Shown one piece after another: positions 1 through 9,019 of a stretch of 34,700 bases of DNA. The DNA is taken from contig JAMOQV010000073.1 of assembly GCA_027068615.1 (NCBI GenBank), forward strand, positions 1 to 34,700. Direction: 5' to 3'. Source of the stretch: Helicobacteraceae bacterium. Its GTDB lineage: Bacteria > Campylobacterota > Campylobacteria > Campylobacterales > Sulfurimonadaceae. A program made the translations under genes and the position numbers. The notes beneath the pieces are model-generated. The model made no database searches and was not told the origin of the DNA. It saw only the letters and a program-made list of their open reading frames with translations. Each line of letters begins with the position of its first letter. Position 1 is the stretch's first letter.

Positions 1-43
1 ATTTTGGTATGGTAGCATTCTAAAACTTTAGTCCCTCTTACTT

Positions 44-67
44 AAAAAGCTTTAGAAAAAGCTTTTT
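44..67 (-). terminator. Hairpin at the 3' end of the AsmA-like gene
   Basis: AAAAAGCTTT-AGAA-AAAGCTTTTT, perfect 10-bp stem overlapping the stop codon. Confidence 0.55.
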
Positions 68-2088
68 AGTATATTTCCAACATCTCCACCTAGTTTATCG
101 CCAAATTTTTTCTCTATCTCTTTTGCTATAGCTTTTTTTGCTTTTGCTTTTACAAGCTCGCTAGCATCTACTTTTACTTTTGGTTTTGTGGTATCTCCTG
201 ATAACTTAACTATAATCTCATTGCCATTAGCATCTATGTTTATAGTAGATTTTATCTGGTTTGTTTTTGTATTTAGTTTTGTATTTTGTGTTTTTATAGA
301 TGATGTTCTACTTTGTAAATCTAAAGAAGCAATTATATGTTCTTTGTTTATATCTGCTTTTACATCACCTTTAAAACCTTCTCTATACATATTGATTTTA
401 GCATACTCTTTTGCTAGATCAAATGCTATATTTTGAGTAAATTTACCATTGTTTAATTTACCATTCATATGACCTTTATTTTTAGCTAAATCATAATTAA
501 CTTTTGCATCTAATGAAGCTGAAAAAATTTCAGGATATATAAGTTTATGTAAAAGCTCTATAGTTTTAATATCTTTTAAGTCTATGTTTATATTGTCATT
601 ATGTAGTTTTGCTTCAAGTTTACCACCAACAATATCACTATATGCAATAAAATCCAAATCTTTTGCTTTTTTTAGTTCCCCATCTATCTTTATACCACCT
701 AGTATATGTTTTTCAGTTACAAAAAACAGTTTTTCAAGTTTAGCAATATTTAGAGAATAATCACTTTTTAAAGATATGTCATCTAGGTTGAAGTGTGCTT
801 TTTTTACATATAAATCAGCTAAAGTTGAGTTAAATGTGATTTTTGAATTTATCATATTTTTATCTAGTTTAGTTGATATTTTTGCTTTGAAAAGTGTTTT
901 TGGCATCTTATGTTTAAACTTATACTCTTTAGTTATAAACTTGGTATCAACTTTACCTTGTTTTATATTTGTTAGTATATTTCCAGCTAGTTGTCCCATT
1001 TTTGCATCTGATATATCTATATTTACATCAACCAAAGCATCTGCATAATGGGGTTGTTTTACCATATATAAAAGTTTTTGTACTTTTAAGTTTTGTATTT
1101 TTGCTGTTATACTTTTTGATTGAAACTCTTTTAAAATAGTTTTAAATGATGTTTTTGATGAAGCTATGTCTGTATATCCTAAGATAACCATATTTTCTTT
1201 TGTACCTTTAACTGTACCATTTAGTTTTAATGCACCACGGATATCTGCACTAGTTATAGGTTTAAGAACTGCTAACTCTTTTACATCAAGATTATATTTT
1301 ATATCTGTTTGTAATGGTTGAGGTATAACTCTACCTAAAGAGTTGAAATTTGCAAGGTTTGATTTTAGTTTGTACTTATAATCTATATTTTTACCTGATA
1401 ATTTTGCATAAAGATTCATGGCAAAAGCTGTTTTTGGTATAGTTATATTGAAGTCATCTTTCATCACTTGTGTATTTAATCTACCATCTTTAGTTATAAC
1501 TTTTATATCTCCATCCAATTTATTTGGGTCTATATTTTTAAAGTTTATATCTACATTTAATTTAGCTTGAGCATACTTTTTTTGTCCACTTATATATAGT
1601 AGTTGTGCTAAATCTGCTTTTTTTACTTTAGCTATGATTGAGGTTGGATTAAAATCAGTTAGTTCTATATGATAAGATGTATTACTAGAAGCTACATTAC
1701 TAATACCATCAACTGTTATAAATTTAGTATCTCCATTTATACGACCAGTTGTATGAAAAACACCCCTTATATCTTTAGAATTTGTAAGTGGTTGTAGATT
1801 TTCTAGTTTATCTAGTCTAAGTTTATAAGCAACATTAAACTTTTTACTAAATATAGAGTAATTACCACTTATATATATAGTATTTCTACTATCTAAATCT
1901 AGTATGATGTTAAAATTATCACTGCTTAATGAAAATTCACTTAATTTAGCATCTAGTTTTGTTACTTTTTGTAACTCATTTTCTACTATTGGTTTTACCA
2001 ATGAATTACCAAACCCTGTAAAGGCTAAAACATATATACTTATAACCAAAGTGAGTATTAACCCACTTATCCACCCTAAAAACTTCAT
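52..2088 (-). CDS. AsmA/TamB-like inner-membrane-anchored repeat protein (DUF748/AsmA-like)
   Basis: 678-aa ORF with an N-terminal TM anchor (MKFLGWISGLILTLVISIYVLAFTGFG), beta-rich repetitive body and amphipathic C-terminus; RBS AGGAG just upstream of the ATG. Confidence 0.7.
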   Translation of the reverse strand: MKFLGWISGLILTLVISIYVLAFTGFGNSLVKPIVENELQKVTKLDAKLSEFSLSSDNFNIILDLDSRNTIYISGNYSIFSKKFNVAYKLRLDKLENLQPLTNSKDIRGVFHTTGRINGDTKFITVDGISNVASSNTSYHIELTDFNPTSIIAKVKKADLAQLLYISGQKKYAQAKLNVDINFKNIDPNKLDGDIKVITKDGRLNTQVMKDDFNITIPKTAFAMNLYAKLSGKNIDYKYKLKSNLANFNSLGRVIPQPLQTDIKYNLDVKELAVLKPITSADIRGALKLNGTVKGTKENMVILGYTDIASSKTSFKTILKEFQSKSITAKIQNLKVQKLLYMVKQPHYADALVDVNIDISDAKMGQLAGNILTNIKQGKVDTKFITKEYKFKHKMPKTLFKAKISTKLDKNMINSKITFNSTLADLYVKKAHFNLDDISLKSDYSLNIAKLEKLFFVTEKHILGGIKIDGELKKAKDLDFIAYSDIVGGKLEAKLHNDNINIDLKDIKTIELLHKLIYPEIFSASLDAKVNYDLAKNKGHMNGKLNNGKFTQNIAFDLAKEYAKINMYREGFKGDVKADINKEHIIASLDLQSRTSSIKTQNTKLNTKTNQIKSTINIDANGNEIIVKLSGDTTKPKVKVDASELVKAKAKKAIAKEIEKKFGDKLGGDVGNILKSFF

Positions 2089-2192
2089 ATATCGCTCCTA
2101 AATATTTAATATAGATTATACAAAAATTATTATTTACATAAAGTTGATACAAATAGACTAAAGTTAATTAAGCAAAAATATTTAATTACTAC

Positions 2193-2221
2193 TTGACATT
2201 GTTACACTCAATCTGTATAAT
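2193..2221 (+). promoter_or_regulatory. Consensus sigma70 promoter for grpE
   Basis: TTGACA (2193-2198), 17-nt spacer, TATAAT (2216-2221). Confidence 0.8.
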
Positions 2222-2260
2222 AACGGTAACTTTTTAAAAAAAGGAGTGATTTTAACTATT

Positions 2261-2824
2261 ATGAATGAAAACAAAATAGATAAAGATATAAATGAAGAAC
2301 AACAAAATGAGGAAAATAACTCTGAAGTAACAGCAGAAGATGCAAAAGCAGATGCTGAAGCTGTTGAAAATGAGTTTGATTTGCTTCAAAATGAACTATC
2401 TGAACTAAAAGATAAGTATGCTCGTGTTCATGCTGATTTTGATAATATCAAAAAAAGATTAGAAAGAGAAAAATATACAGCAGTTGAGTATGCAAATGAA
2501 AAGTTTGCTAAAGATATGATTCCTGTGTTAGATGCACTTGATGGTGCTATGAAGTCTATTCAAGAGGGAGCTGATAAAGCAGAACTTTTTGATAAACTAA
2601 AAGAGGGGATTGAATTAACACATAAGCAATTTTTAACTCAACTTGAAAAGCATGGTGTAACAAAAGTTTCACATGAAGAACCATATGATCCAAATATCCA
2701 TAATGCTGTTCAAAGTGTAGATAGTGAAGATGTTGAAAGTGGACAAATTGTTCAAACTTTCCAAACAGGATACAAATACAAAAGTCGCCCACTTCGTGAA
2801 GCGATGGTAGTTGTAGCTAATTAG
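2261..2824 (+). CDS. grpE: Nucleotide exchange factor GrpE
   Basis: GrpE motifs (ELKDKYARVHADFDNIKKRLEREK; GYKYKSRPLREAMVVVAN). Supplied ORF starts at a GTG (2246) inside the RBS AAGGAG; ATG 2261 preferred. Confidence 0.95.
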   Translation: MNENKIDKDINEEQQNEENNSEVTAEDAKADAEAVENEFDLLQNELSELKDKYARVHADFDNIKKRLEREKYTAVEYANEKFAKDMIPVLDALDGAMKSIQEGADKAELFDKLKEGIELTHKQFLTQLEKHGVTKVSHEEPYDPNIHNAVQSVDSEDVESGQIVQTFQTGYKYKSRPLREAMVVVAN

Positions 2825-2868
2825 TCTTAACGATAATTTAAACAGGTGCTACTTAGGTGGCAGAACTT

Positions 2869-2906
2869 ATTTTTAAAATGGTGTATAATTTCTCCGTTTT
2901 AAAAAT
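2869..2906 (+). promoter_or_regulatory. Putative dnaK promoter with an inverted repeat flanking the -10
   Basis: ATTTTTAAAATGG (2869-2881) / CCGTTTTAAAAAT (2894-2906), 12/13 match, enclosing TATAAT at 2884-2889. Confidence 0.45.
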
Positions 2907-2928
2907 TAATAAATATAAAAAATATCTA

Positions 2929-3034
2929 ATGCGAAAGCATCAAGCTTTAGTGCCTTAGTGGCCAGCGAAGTAAAAGGGACTTATTCCTTTTATAGATAAA
3001 TGAAGGATTTCCTTCATTTCATTTTTTATGAAAT
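2929..3034 (+). promoter_or_regulatory. Structured dnaK 5' leader (several hairpins)
   Basis: ATGC-GAAA-GCAT (2929-2940); TAAAAGG..CCTTTTA (2971-2992); AAATGAAGGA-TT-TCCTTCATTT (2998-3019); ATTTCAT..ATGAAAT (3016-3034). Confidence 0.5.
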
Positions 3035-3056
3035 AAAATAAAATTAAGGATATAAT

Positions 3057-4949
3057 ATGAGCAAAGTAATAGGTATAGATTTAGGAACAACAAATTCATG
3101 TGTAGCAGTTTATGAAGGTGGTGAAGCGAAAATCATCCCAAATGCAGAGGGTAAAAATACAACTCCATCAGTTGTAGCATTTACAGATAAAGGTGAAACT
3201 TTAGTTGGTGATCCAGCAAAAAGACAAGCTATAACAAACCCTGAAAAAACAATCTCTTCTATCAAAAGAATTATGGGTCTTATGATGAATGAGGAAAATG
3301 CTAAAGCAGCACACGATAAAGTAACTTACAAAATCGTAGATAAAGATGGTGCAGCTTGTGTTGATGTAGCTGGTACAATTTACACTCCACAAGAGATTTC
3401 AGCTAAAATTCTTAGCAAACTAAAAGAAGATGCTGAAGCTTACTTAGGTGAAAAAGTAACTGATGCTGTTATTACAGTTCCAGCATACTTTAACGATAGT
3501 CAAAGAAAAGCAACAAAAGATGCTGGTACTATTGCAGGTCTTAATGTACTAAGAATTATCAATGAGCCAACAGCATCTGCACTAGCTTATGGTCTTGATA
3601 GTAAAAGTGAAGAGAATGTACTTGTTTATGACCTTGGTGGTGGTACATTTGATGTTACAACTCTTGAAATTTCTGATGGAACATTTGAAGTTCTTTCAAC
3701 TGATGGTAATGCATTTTTAGGTGGTGATGACTTTGATAACAAAATCGTAGATATGTTAAATGATGAGTTTAAAGCATCTCACGGTATTGAGCTTAAAAAC
3801 GATAAAATGGCTCTTCAAAGATTAAAAGATGCAGCTGAAAATGCTAAAAAAGAGTTAAGTTCAGCTCAAGAAACTGAGATTAACTTACCATTTATAACTA
3901 TGACAGAAGCTGGACCACAACACTTAGTTGTAAAACTTACTCGTGCTAAATTTGAGGGTATGATTTCTGGTCTTATTGATGAGACTATTGACCATATCAA
4001 AACAGCTATGAATGAAGCTGATTTAGATAATAATGATATCAAAGAGATTATTATGGTTGGTGGTTCTACTCGTGTTCCAGCAGCTCAGGAAGCAGTTTCT
4101 AAATTCTTTGGTGGAAAAGATTTAAATAAAGGTGTAAACCCTGATGAAGTTGTTGCAGCTGGTGCAGCTATTCAAGGTGGTGTTTTAAGAGGAGATGTTA
4201 AAGATGTTCTTTTACTTGATGTTACTCCACTTTCATTAGGTATTGAGACTTTAGGTGGTGTTGCTACTAAAATCATTGAAAAAGGTACAACTATACCAGT
4301 TAAAAAATCTCAAATTTTCTCAACAGCAGAAGATAACCAACCAGCTGTTAGTATCTCAGTTGTTCAAGGTGAGAGAGAGTTTGCTAAAGATAATAAATCT
4401 TTAGGTCTATTTGAGTTAAGTGATATCCCACCAGCTCCAAGAGGTGTACCTCAAATTGAAGTAACTTTTGATATCGATGCAAATGGTATCTTAACTGTTA
4501 GTGCTATGGATAAAGGTACAGGTAAAGAGCAAAAAATCACTATCTCTGGTTCATCAGGACTAAGTGAAGAAGAGATTAATAAAATGGTTCAAGATGCAGA
4601 GGAAAACAAAGCAAAAGATGCTGAAAGAAAAGCTCTTGTTGATTTAAGAAATCAAGCAGATGCACTTGTTATTCAAGTTGAAAAAACTGTATCTGATATG
4701 GGTGATAAAATCGATGCAGAAGAAAAAGCTAAAATTGAAACAGCTATAAATGATTTAAAAGATACTCTAAAAGATGAAAACTCTACAAAAGAGCAAATCG
4801 AAGAGAAAGTAAAAACTCTTACAGAAGCTTCTCATAAAGTAACTGAAGAGATGTATAAGCAACAAGCTGGTGGTGAGCAACCACAAGGTCAAGCTGATAC
4901 TAAAAAGAAAAAAGATGACGATGATGTTATCGACGCTGAGATAGAGTAA
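3057..4949 (+). CDS. dnaK: Molecular chaperone DnaK (Hsp70)
   Basis: [15 protein letters not shown]-terminus, [27 protein letters not shown]-terminal [11 protein letters not shown]. Confidence 0.99.
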   Translation: MSKVIGIDLGTTNSCVAVYEGGEAKIIPNAEGKNTTPSVVAFTDKGETLVGDPAKRQAITNPEKTISSIKRIMGLMMNEENAKAAHDKVTYKIVDKDGAACVDVAGTIYTPQEISAKILSKLKEDAEAYLGEKVTDAVITVPAYFNDSQRKATKDAGTIAGLNVLRIINEPTASALAYGLDSKSEENVLVYDLGGGTFDVTTLEISDGTFEVLSTDGNAFLGGDDFDNKIVDMLNDEFKASHGIELKNDKMALQRLKDAAENAKKELSSAQETEINLPFITMTEAGPQHLVVKLTRAKFEGMISGLIDETIDHIKTAMNEADLDNNDIKEIIMVGGSTRVPAAQEAVSKFFGGKDLNKGVNPDEVVAAGAAIQGGVLRGDVKDVLLLDVTPLSLGIETLGGVATKIIEKGTTIPVKKSQIFSTAEDNQPAVSISVVQGEREFAKDNKSLGLFELSDIPPAPRGVPQIEVTFDIDANGILTVSAMDKGTGKEQKITISGSSGLSEEEINKMVQDAEENKAKDAERKALVDLRNQADALVIQVEKTVSDMGDKIDAEEKAKIETAINDLKDTLKDENSTKEQIEEKVKTLTEASHKVTEEMYKQQAGGEQPQGQADTKKKKDDDDVIDAEIE

Positions 4950-4968
4950 GTTTTACTCTATCTTTTTA

Positions 4969-5008
4969 AAAACCTCACATACATTTGTTTGTATGTGAGG
5001 TTTTTTTT
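4969..5008 (+). terminator. Rho-independent terminator after dnaK
   Basis: AAAACCTCACATACA / TGTATGTGAGGTTTT, 15-bp stem, 6-nt loop, followed by a T run. Confidence 0.9.
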
Positions 5009-5020
5009 GCTTTTTTTTAG

Positions 5021-5560
5021 TTACTTAGTTAGATTTGTATCAACCATATTTGAATAAACTTTCATTGTGAAAGATGAACTGATAAGGTCATCTTCTTTTT
5101 TAAATCTTATTGGAAAATTTACACTTATAATCCATTCTGTTTTATTTATAGCATCTAAAAAATTATAAAAAGTTTTAGGAGAGTTTATTTTTGATGTAGC
5201 TTTTACAGAATAAACACTAAATCCATCTTGCTCACCCTCTTTAGGTTCTTTTAAAATTTCTAGTTCAGAAAAATAACCATCGTGCAATTTTTTAAATCTT
5301 TTTGGATCAAAACTGTTTGCAAAAGCTGATATAATGTTTTTGTTTTCACTTCTTAGTGATTTTAATGTTGTTTTTGTCTTATCGTTGTATTTTTGTTCCT
5401 CTTTTAACTCTTTTTCTTCCTTTTTTATCTGTACTCTTTCTTTTCTATACTGCTTTCCGTGTGGAATAAGAACAAAAAAAGAAAAAATAAGAACAAACAA
5501 CAGAAGCAGAAAAGATAATATTAAAAGATATAAATTCTGTCTTGAAATTTCCATTTTCAT
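5021..5560 (-). CDS. PilO-like bitopic membrane protein
   Basis: N-terminal TM, coiled coil, small C-terminal alpha/beta domain; third gene of a PilM/N/O-like triplet. Confidence 0.5.
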   Translation of the reverse strand: MKMEISRQNLYLLILSFLLLLFVLIFSFFVLIPHGKQYRKERVQIKKEEKELKEEQKYNDKTKTTLKSLRSENKNIISAFANSFDPKRFKKLHDGYFSELEILKEPKEGEQDGFSVYSVKATSKINSPKTFYNFLDAINKTEWIISVNFPIRFKKEDDLISSSFTMKVYSNMVDTNLTK

Positions 5561-5562
5561 AA

Positions 5563-6093
5563 TTAATCATCCTCTTTTAGAGTTGTTTCATCTTCATCTA
5601 TATAGTTTTTTGATACGAAGTATAACCAACCATTTTCTGCAGGATAAAAACTACTATAAGTATTGTGAAATATAGATCTTAGAGGTGCTTGAAGCATAAA
5701 GTTATATACATCTTTATTTGGAGTTATTCCATAAAGTATAAGTCCATTTTCTAGTAGTTTTGCTTCTGATAGTGTTATTCTTTCTGGAACTAAATCAAAC
5801 ATATTTGCTATAGAATCTTTTAACACTGTATTTTGTGTAAAAATCTTTTTTGATACAGAGATTTGTTTTTCTATAAATTTTATATCCTCATTCATTTTAT
5901 GTAAACTAATATTCAAATCACGTTTTGTATTTTGTATCTCTAGATGTTCCTGTTTGAAAGAGTAACTTTTAAAAACTAGAAACATATAAGTTAGTAAAAG
6001 CATAATTATAGTTATAAAGAAAAATATAAAAAGTAGTTTTAATTCACTTGTAACAAAGCTCTTTTTTCTTGGTTTTATATAACTATATGTCAT
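5563..6093 (-). CDS. PilN-like bitopic membrane protein
   Basis: N-terminal TM, coiled coil, then MFDLVPERITLSEAKLLENGLILYGITPNKDVYNFMLQ, a PilN-like pattern. Confidence 0.55.
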   Translation of the reverse strand: MTYSYIKPRKKSFVTSELKLLFIFFFITIIMLLLTYMFLVFKSYSFKQEHLEIQNTKRDLNISLHKMNEDIKFIEKQISVSKKIFTQNTVLKDSIANMFDLVPERITLSEAKLLENGLILYGITPNKDVYNFMLQAPLRSIFHNTYSSFYPAENGWLYFVSKNYIDEDETTLKEDD

Positions 6094-7121
6094 TTTAACT
6101 CCGATTGTGCTAGTTCAGATATCTCTACACCTAGATTTATTTGTCTTACATATACATTTAAAAACATCTCTTCTTCTAGGTAGTTTTTCAAATCACCATT
6201 TATACCTATGCTATCTGCGATATATATATTTTCTACAAATTTACTGTTGTATTTTTCATCTTCATAAAATGTTTTTATTGAAGCTTGTATTAGGCTAAAC
6301 ATCTGAAAATCTTCATCAAATAATTCCCCACTTTCAGACATTGTATTTTTATGAGATGATTGATTTAGAGATGTGCTTTCCTCTTCTAAATCCTCTTCGA
6401 TATCAGTAAATTCATCTATCTCTTCTATAGAATCTAAATCTTCAATATCTCCAAAAACATCTAAATCATCATCAATATCTATACTATCTAAATCAATACT
6501 ATCTTCAGATACATCTTCTAAAGTTATCTCATCAGAATCATCTGAGTCTATACTAAATTCATCTGTTGTTTCAAATTCATCTTTTAGACATATGTATTGT
6601 GCATACAATAATTCTGAAGTATCAAATATGCTAAGTGATATAGAATCTTTTTGTATCAATACAAATATAGCTAAATGTGATTCTATCTTATCTTTAAAAA
6701 AATTAGCAAGAATTATAAATGGTGAAAAAACAAAGTCTAGACCAAGGTCACTAAAATCATTTTCTATCTCATCTAAGTCAAATTTAGATGTATAATATGA
6801 CCATTTGTTATTGTAGCAACCATATTTACATAATGCTTTATCGTAGAATTTACTTATCTCGATATGTTCACATGTTGGTGCTGCACCTTGAGATGTTGAA
6901 GAGTCTAAAAACGATATATAAAAGTAAGGTGTATCTTTTGTGAAAAAGTTTATATACTTTTTCATCTCATCGTTTATAGTATCGGTATCAAATACTTTTT
7001 CTTCAGATTCAACTAAACCTTTTGTGTTTTTTCTTTCTATATATACAATAAGCTCTTTATCTCCTGCATGTATATTTATAAATATAGTATGATATAAAAA
7101 TTTACCTATTTTTTCTAACAT
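6090..7121 (-). CDS. PilM/GspL-like protein with an Asp/Glu-rich insertion
   Basis: Position upstream of PilN/PilO-like genes with a 4-bp overlap. Supplied start (7139) is a TTG; ATG 7121 with upstream GGAG preferred. Confidence 0.4.
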   Translation of the reverse strand: MLEKIGKFLYHTIFINIHAGDKELIVYIERKNTKGLVESEEKVFDTDTINDEMKKYINFFTKDTPYFYISFLDSSTSQGAAPTCEHIEISKFYDKALCKYGCYNNKWSYYTSKFDLDEIENDFSDLGLDFVFSPFIILANFFKDKIESHLAIFVLIQKDSISLSIFDTSELLYAQYICLKDEFETTDEFSIDSDDSDEITLEDVSEDSIDLDSIDIDDDLDVFGDIEDLDSIEEIDEFTDIEEDLEEESTSLNQSSHKNTMSESGELFDEDFQMFSLIQASIKTFYEDEKYNSKFVENIYIADSIGINGDLKNYLEEEMFLNVYVRQINLGVEISELAQSELK

Positions 7122-7123
7122 TT

Positions 7124-7957
7124 TTATTTTACTCCACAAAGTGGATGTGCTTTATTATAGTTTTGTTGTTTCAATGCACTACCTAATTTTGTATATATTT
7201 GTGTTGTTGCCATTGATGAATGACCCAACAGTTCACTAACATCAGCAATAGGAGCAGATTCATTTAATAATGAAGTTGCATAAGAGTGTCTAAGCTGATG
7301 AGGTGTAACTTTTATACCTATACGTTTAAATACTTTAGTTACTTTGTATCTTAAGATATTTTCGCTTAATTTTTCATCATTCTTTTCAAAAAGGTATTTT
7401 TTTACATTGTGAGTGGATAAATATTCATCCAATAACTTTTTTGTTGATTCTATAAGTGGTATATCCCTTTGTTTATTACCTTTTCCTATAACTCTAATCC
7501 ATTCGTTTGATATATCTTCAATTTTTAAATTTAACAGTTCTGAAATCCTTAGCCCAAGAGTATAAAATAAAATTACAATAAGTCTTTCATCACTATCTGC
7601 ATACTTTAATGCTTCTATAATATTTTTATGAGATATTGGTTTTGGTAATGTTTTTGCTACTTTTATAGTATCATCAGCTTTTAAAATATTTTTAAAACCA
7701 TTATCATTTAGATAACTACAAAACCCTCTAATGGCACTTAGTTTTTTACTTATAGTTTTTGGATTTAGATTTTTGATTTTTAATCGATAGGGCATAATAT
7801 TAAAGATATTTATCCCTTTATCTTCATATATCTCAATCTCTGTTAAAGCCTCTATTAAAGTTTCATTATAACTCTTTAGTGTCAAATCAGAGTAACCTCT
7901 AACATCTTTTAGATAGTCTAGGAATTCTATCCGTTTTTTATTTAGTAACTTTTTCAA
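7124..7957 (-). CDS. Tyrosine recombinase, XerC/XerD-like
   Basis: Catalytic signatures LGLRISELLNLKIEDI, HQLRHSYATSLL, LLGHSSMATTQIYTKL. Confidence 0.93.
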   Translation of the reverse strand: MKKLLNKKRIEFLDYLKDVRGYSDLTLKSYNETLIEALTEIEIYEDKGINIFNIMPYRLKIKNLNPKTISKKLSAIRGFCSYLNDNGFKNILKADDTIKVAKTLPKPISHKNIIEALKYADSDERLIVILFYTLGLRISELLNLKIEDISNEWIRVIGKGNKQRDIPLIESTKKLLDEYLSTHNVKKYLFEKNDEKLSENILRYKVTKVFKRIGIKVTPHQLRHSYATSLLNESAPIADVSELLGHSSMATTQIYTKLGSALKQQNYNKAHPLCGVK

Positions 7958-8393
7958 AAAGACCCTTAAATTGTTTATTGTATAATGTAGCTTTATCTAT
8001 AAGTTTTTTATCAGTTATTACACTTGGAGACAATTTTTTATATGTACCTATCATAATTTCACATATAGTTTTTATCTTTGCTTTATCTGCTGTTGTTATA
8101 AAATCATGTGTTGCTATCTCATTTATAGTTTTCATGTATTTATTTGCCATATCTATATAATCTACATATTTTAGTGATACTTTTGATTGTGCCATTATTG
8201 TTGAAGCCATACGGTTATATATATCTAGTTCAAAAGCTTCTTTTGCTAGTTTGTAAGCTTCTTTATAATCACTTGTTTCATAGTAATACTTGGCTTCTAA
8301 GGAGAGTTTATAAGATGGATTTGCTAAAAAAAATAGGCTCATAACTATTAGAAGTATTCCAGCAATAGATGGAAACATTATTTTATAACTCAT
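7938..8393 (-). CDS. Membrane-anchored TPR-like conserved hypothetical protein
   Basis: N-terminal TM; helical repeats (YYYETSDYKEAYKLAKEAFELDIYNRMASTIMAQSK); overlaps both neighbours. Confidence 0.6.
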   Translation of the reverse strand: MSYKIMFPSIAGILLIVMSLFFLANPSYKLSLEAKYYYETSDYKEAYKLAKEAFELDIYNRMASTIMAQSKVSLKYVDYIDMANKYMKTINEIATHDFITTADKAKIKTICEIMIGTYKKLSPSVITDKKLIDKATLYNKQFKGLFEKVTK

Positions 8394-9015
8394 TTTTTAA
8401 CAATCCATTTTTTATAGTATCTTTAGCATCTTCTAAACTCATATCAGATACATCGATAAAATCACTTATATAGTAGTGAATTTCACCAAATGGTTTGGGT
8501 ATGATAAACTTATCCCAAGATGGTATCTGCCAATATAAAGTTGGTTTTATCTCAACCAATACAATTCTTACTTTTGCTTTTTGAGCCATAACAACGATGC
8601 CATCGTGAACTATATGTCTAGGGCCTTTTGGACCATCAGGAGTGATGCCCAAATCATAGCCATCTTTTAAAGATTTTATAGATTCTATAAGAGCTTTTAC
8701 CCCTCCACGAGTGCTTGAGCCTCTTATTGTCTCAAAACCAAACTTGTTTAGCGTTTTTGTGATAAGATTTCCATCAAAATGTTCAGATATAACAAGTTTT
8801 ACTTTTGGAGTTTTTTTGTAGTGGGTATAAGCATAAGGTATCATCAAAAGCTCACCATGCCAACAAGCCATGATAAAGTTTTCATCCCCTAGAGTATCTG
8901 GAGCATGAAAAACTTTTTTATTTGTTAGATATAAAAGTCGAATAAGCAGTGAGCCTAAAGATGGCACTATGATTAAAGCTAAAAACCGTGAAGTTTTTTT
9001 TAAAAGCTTTTTCAA
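8383..9015 (-). CDS. Lysophospholipid acyltransferase-family protein (DUF374)
   Basis: FIMACWHGELLMIPYAY, IRGSSTRGGVKAL, LGITPDGPKGPRH. Confidence 0.85.
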   Translation of the reverse strand: MKKLLKKTSRFLALIIVPSLGSLLIRLLYLTNKKVFHAPDTLGDENFIMACWHGELLMIPYAYTHYKKTPKVKLVISEHFDGNLITKTLNKFGFETIRGSSTRGGVKALIESIKSLKDGYDLGITPDGPKGPRHIVHDGIVVMAQKAKVRIVLVEIKPTLYWQIPSWDKFIIPKPFGEIHYYISDFIDVSDMSLEDAKDTIKNGLLKNEL

Positions 9016-9019
9016 CTCT

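Noticed and set aside
188-2101. Plus-strand ORFs 188-436, 776-1048 and 1904-2101
   Set aside because: Antisense to the long AsmA-like gene, hydrophobic low-complexity translations, no family match.
2193-3056. CIRCE, HAIR or sigma32 elements at grpE/dnaK
   Set aside because: No TTAGCACTC-N9-GAGTGCTAA, CTTGAGT-N7-ACTCAAG or RpoH-type promoter found by eye; other inverted repeats reported instead.
2556-3392. Minus-strand ORFs 2556-2792 and 3201-3392
   Set aside because: Antisense to grpE and dnaK with no coding signature.
6373-6795. 140-aa plus-strand Ser-rich ORF
   Set aside because: Antisense shadow of the Asp/Glu-rich segment of the PilM-like gene; low complexity and no RBS.
7124-7957. Xer-like gene as an integron or prophage integrase
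   Set aside because: No att repeats, cargo or phage genes; sits inside a housekeeping operon. More consistent with a chromosomal Xer-type recombinase.
5334-8344. Plus-strand ORFs 5334-5675, 6107-6298, 7978-8160 and 8144-8344
   Set aside because: Antisense to confident genes of the minus-strand operon; hydrophobic artefacts of AT-rich DNA.
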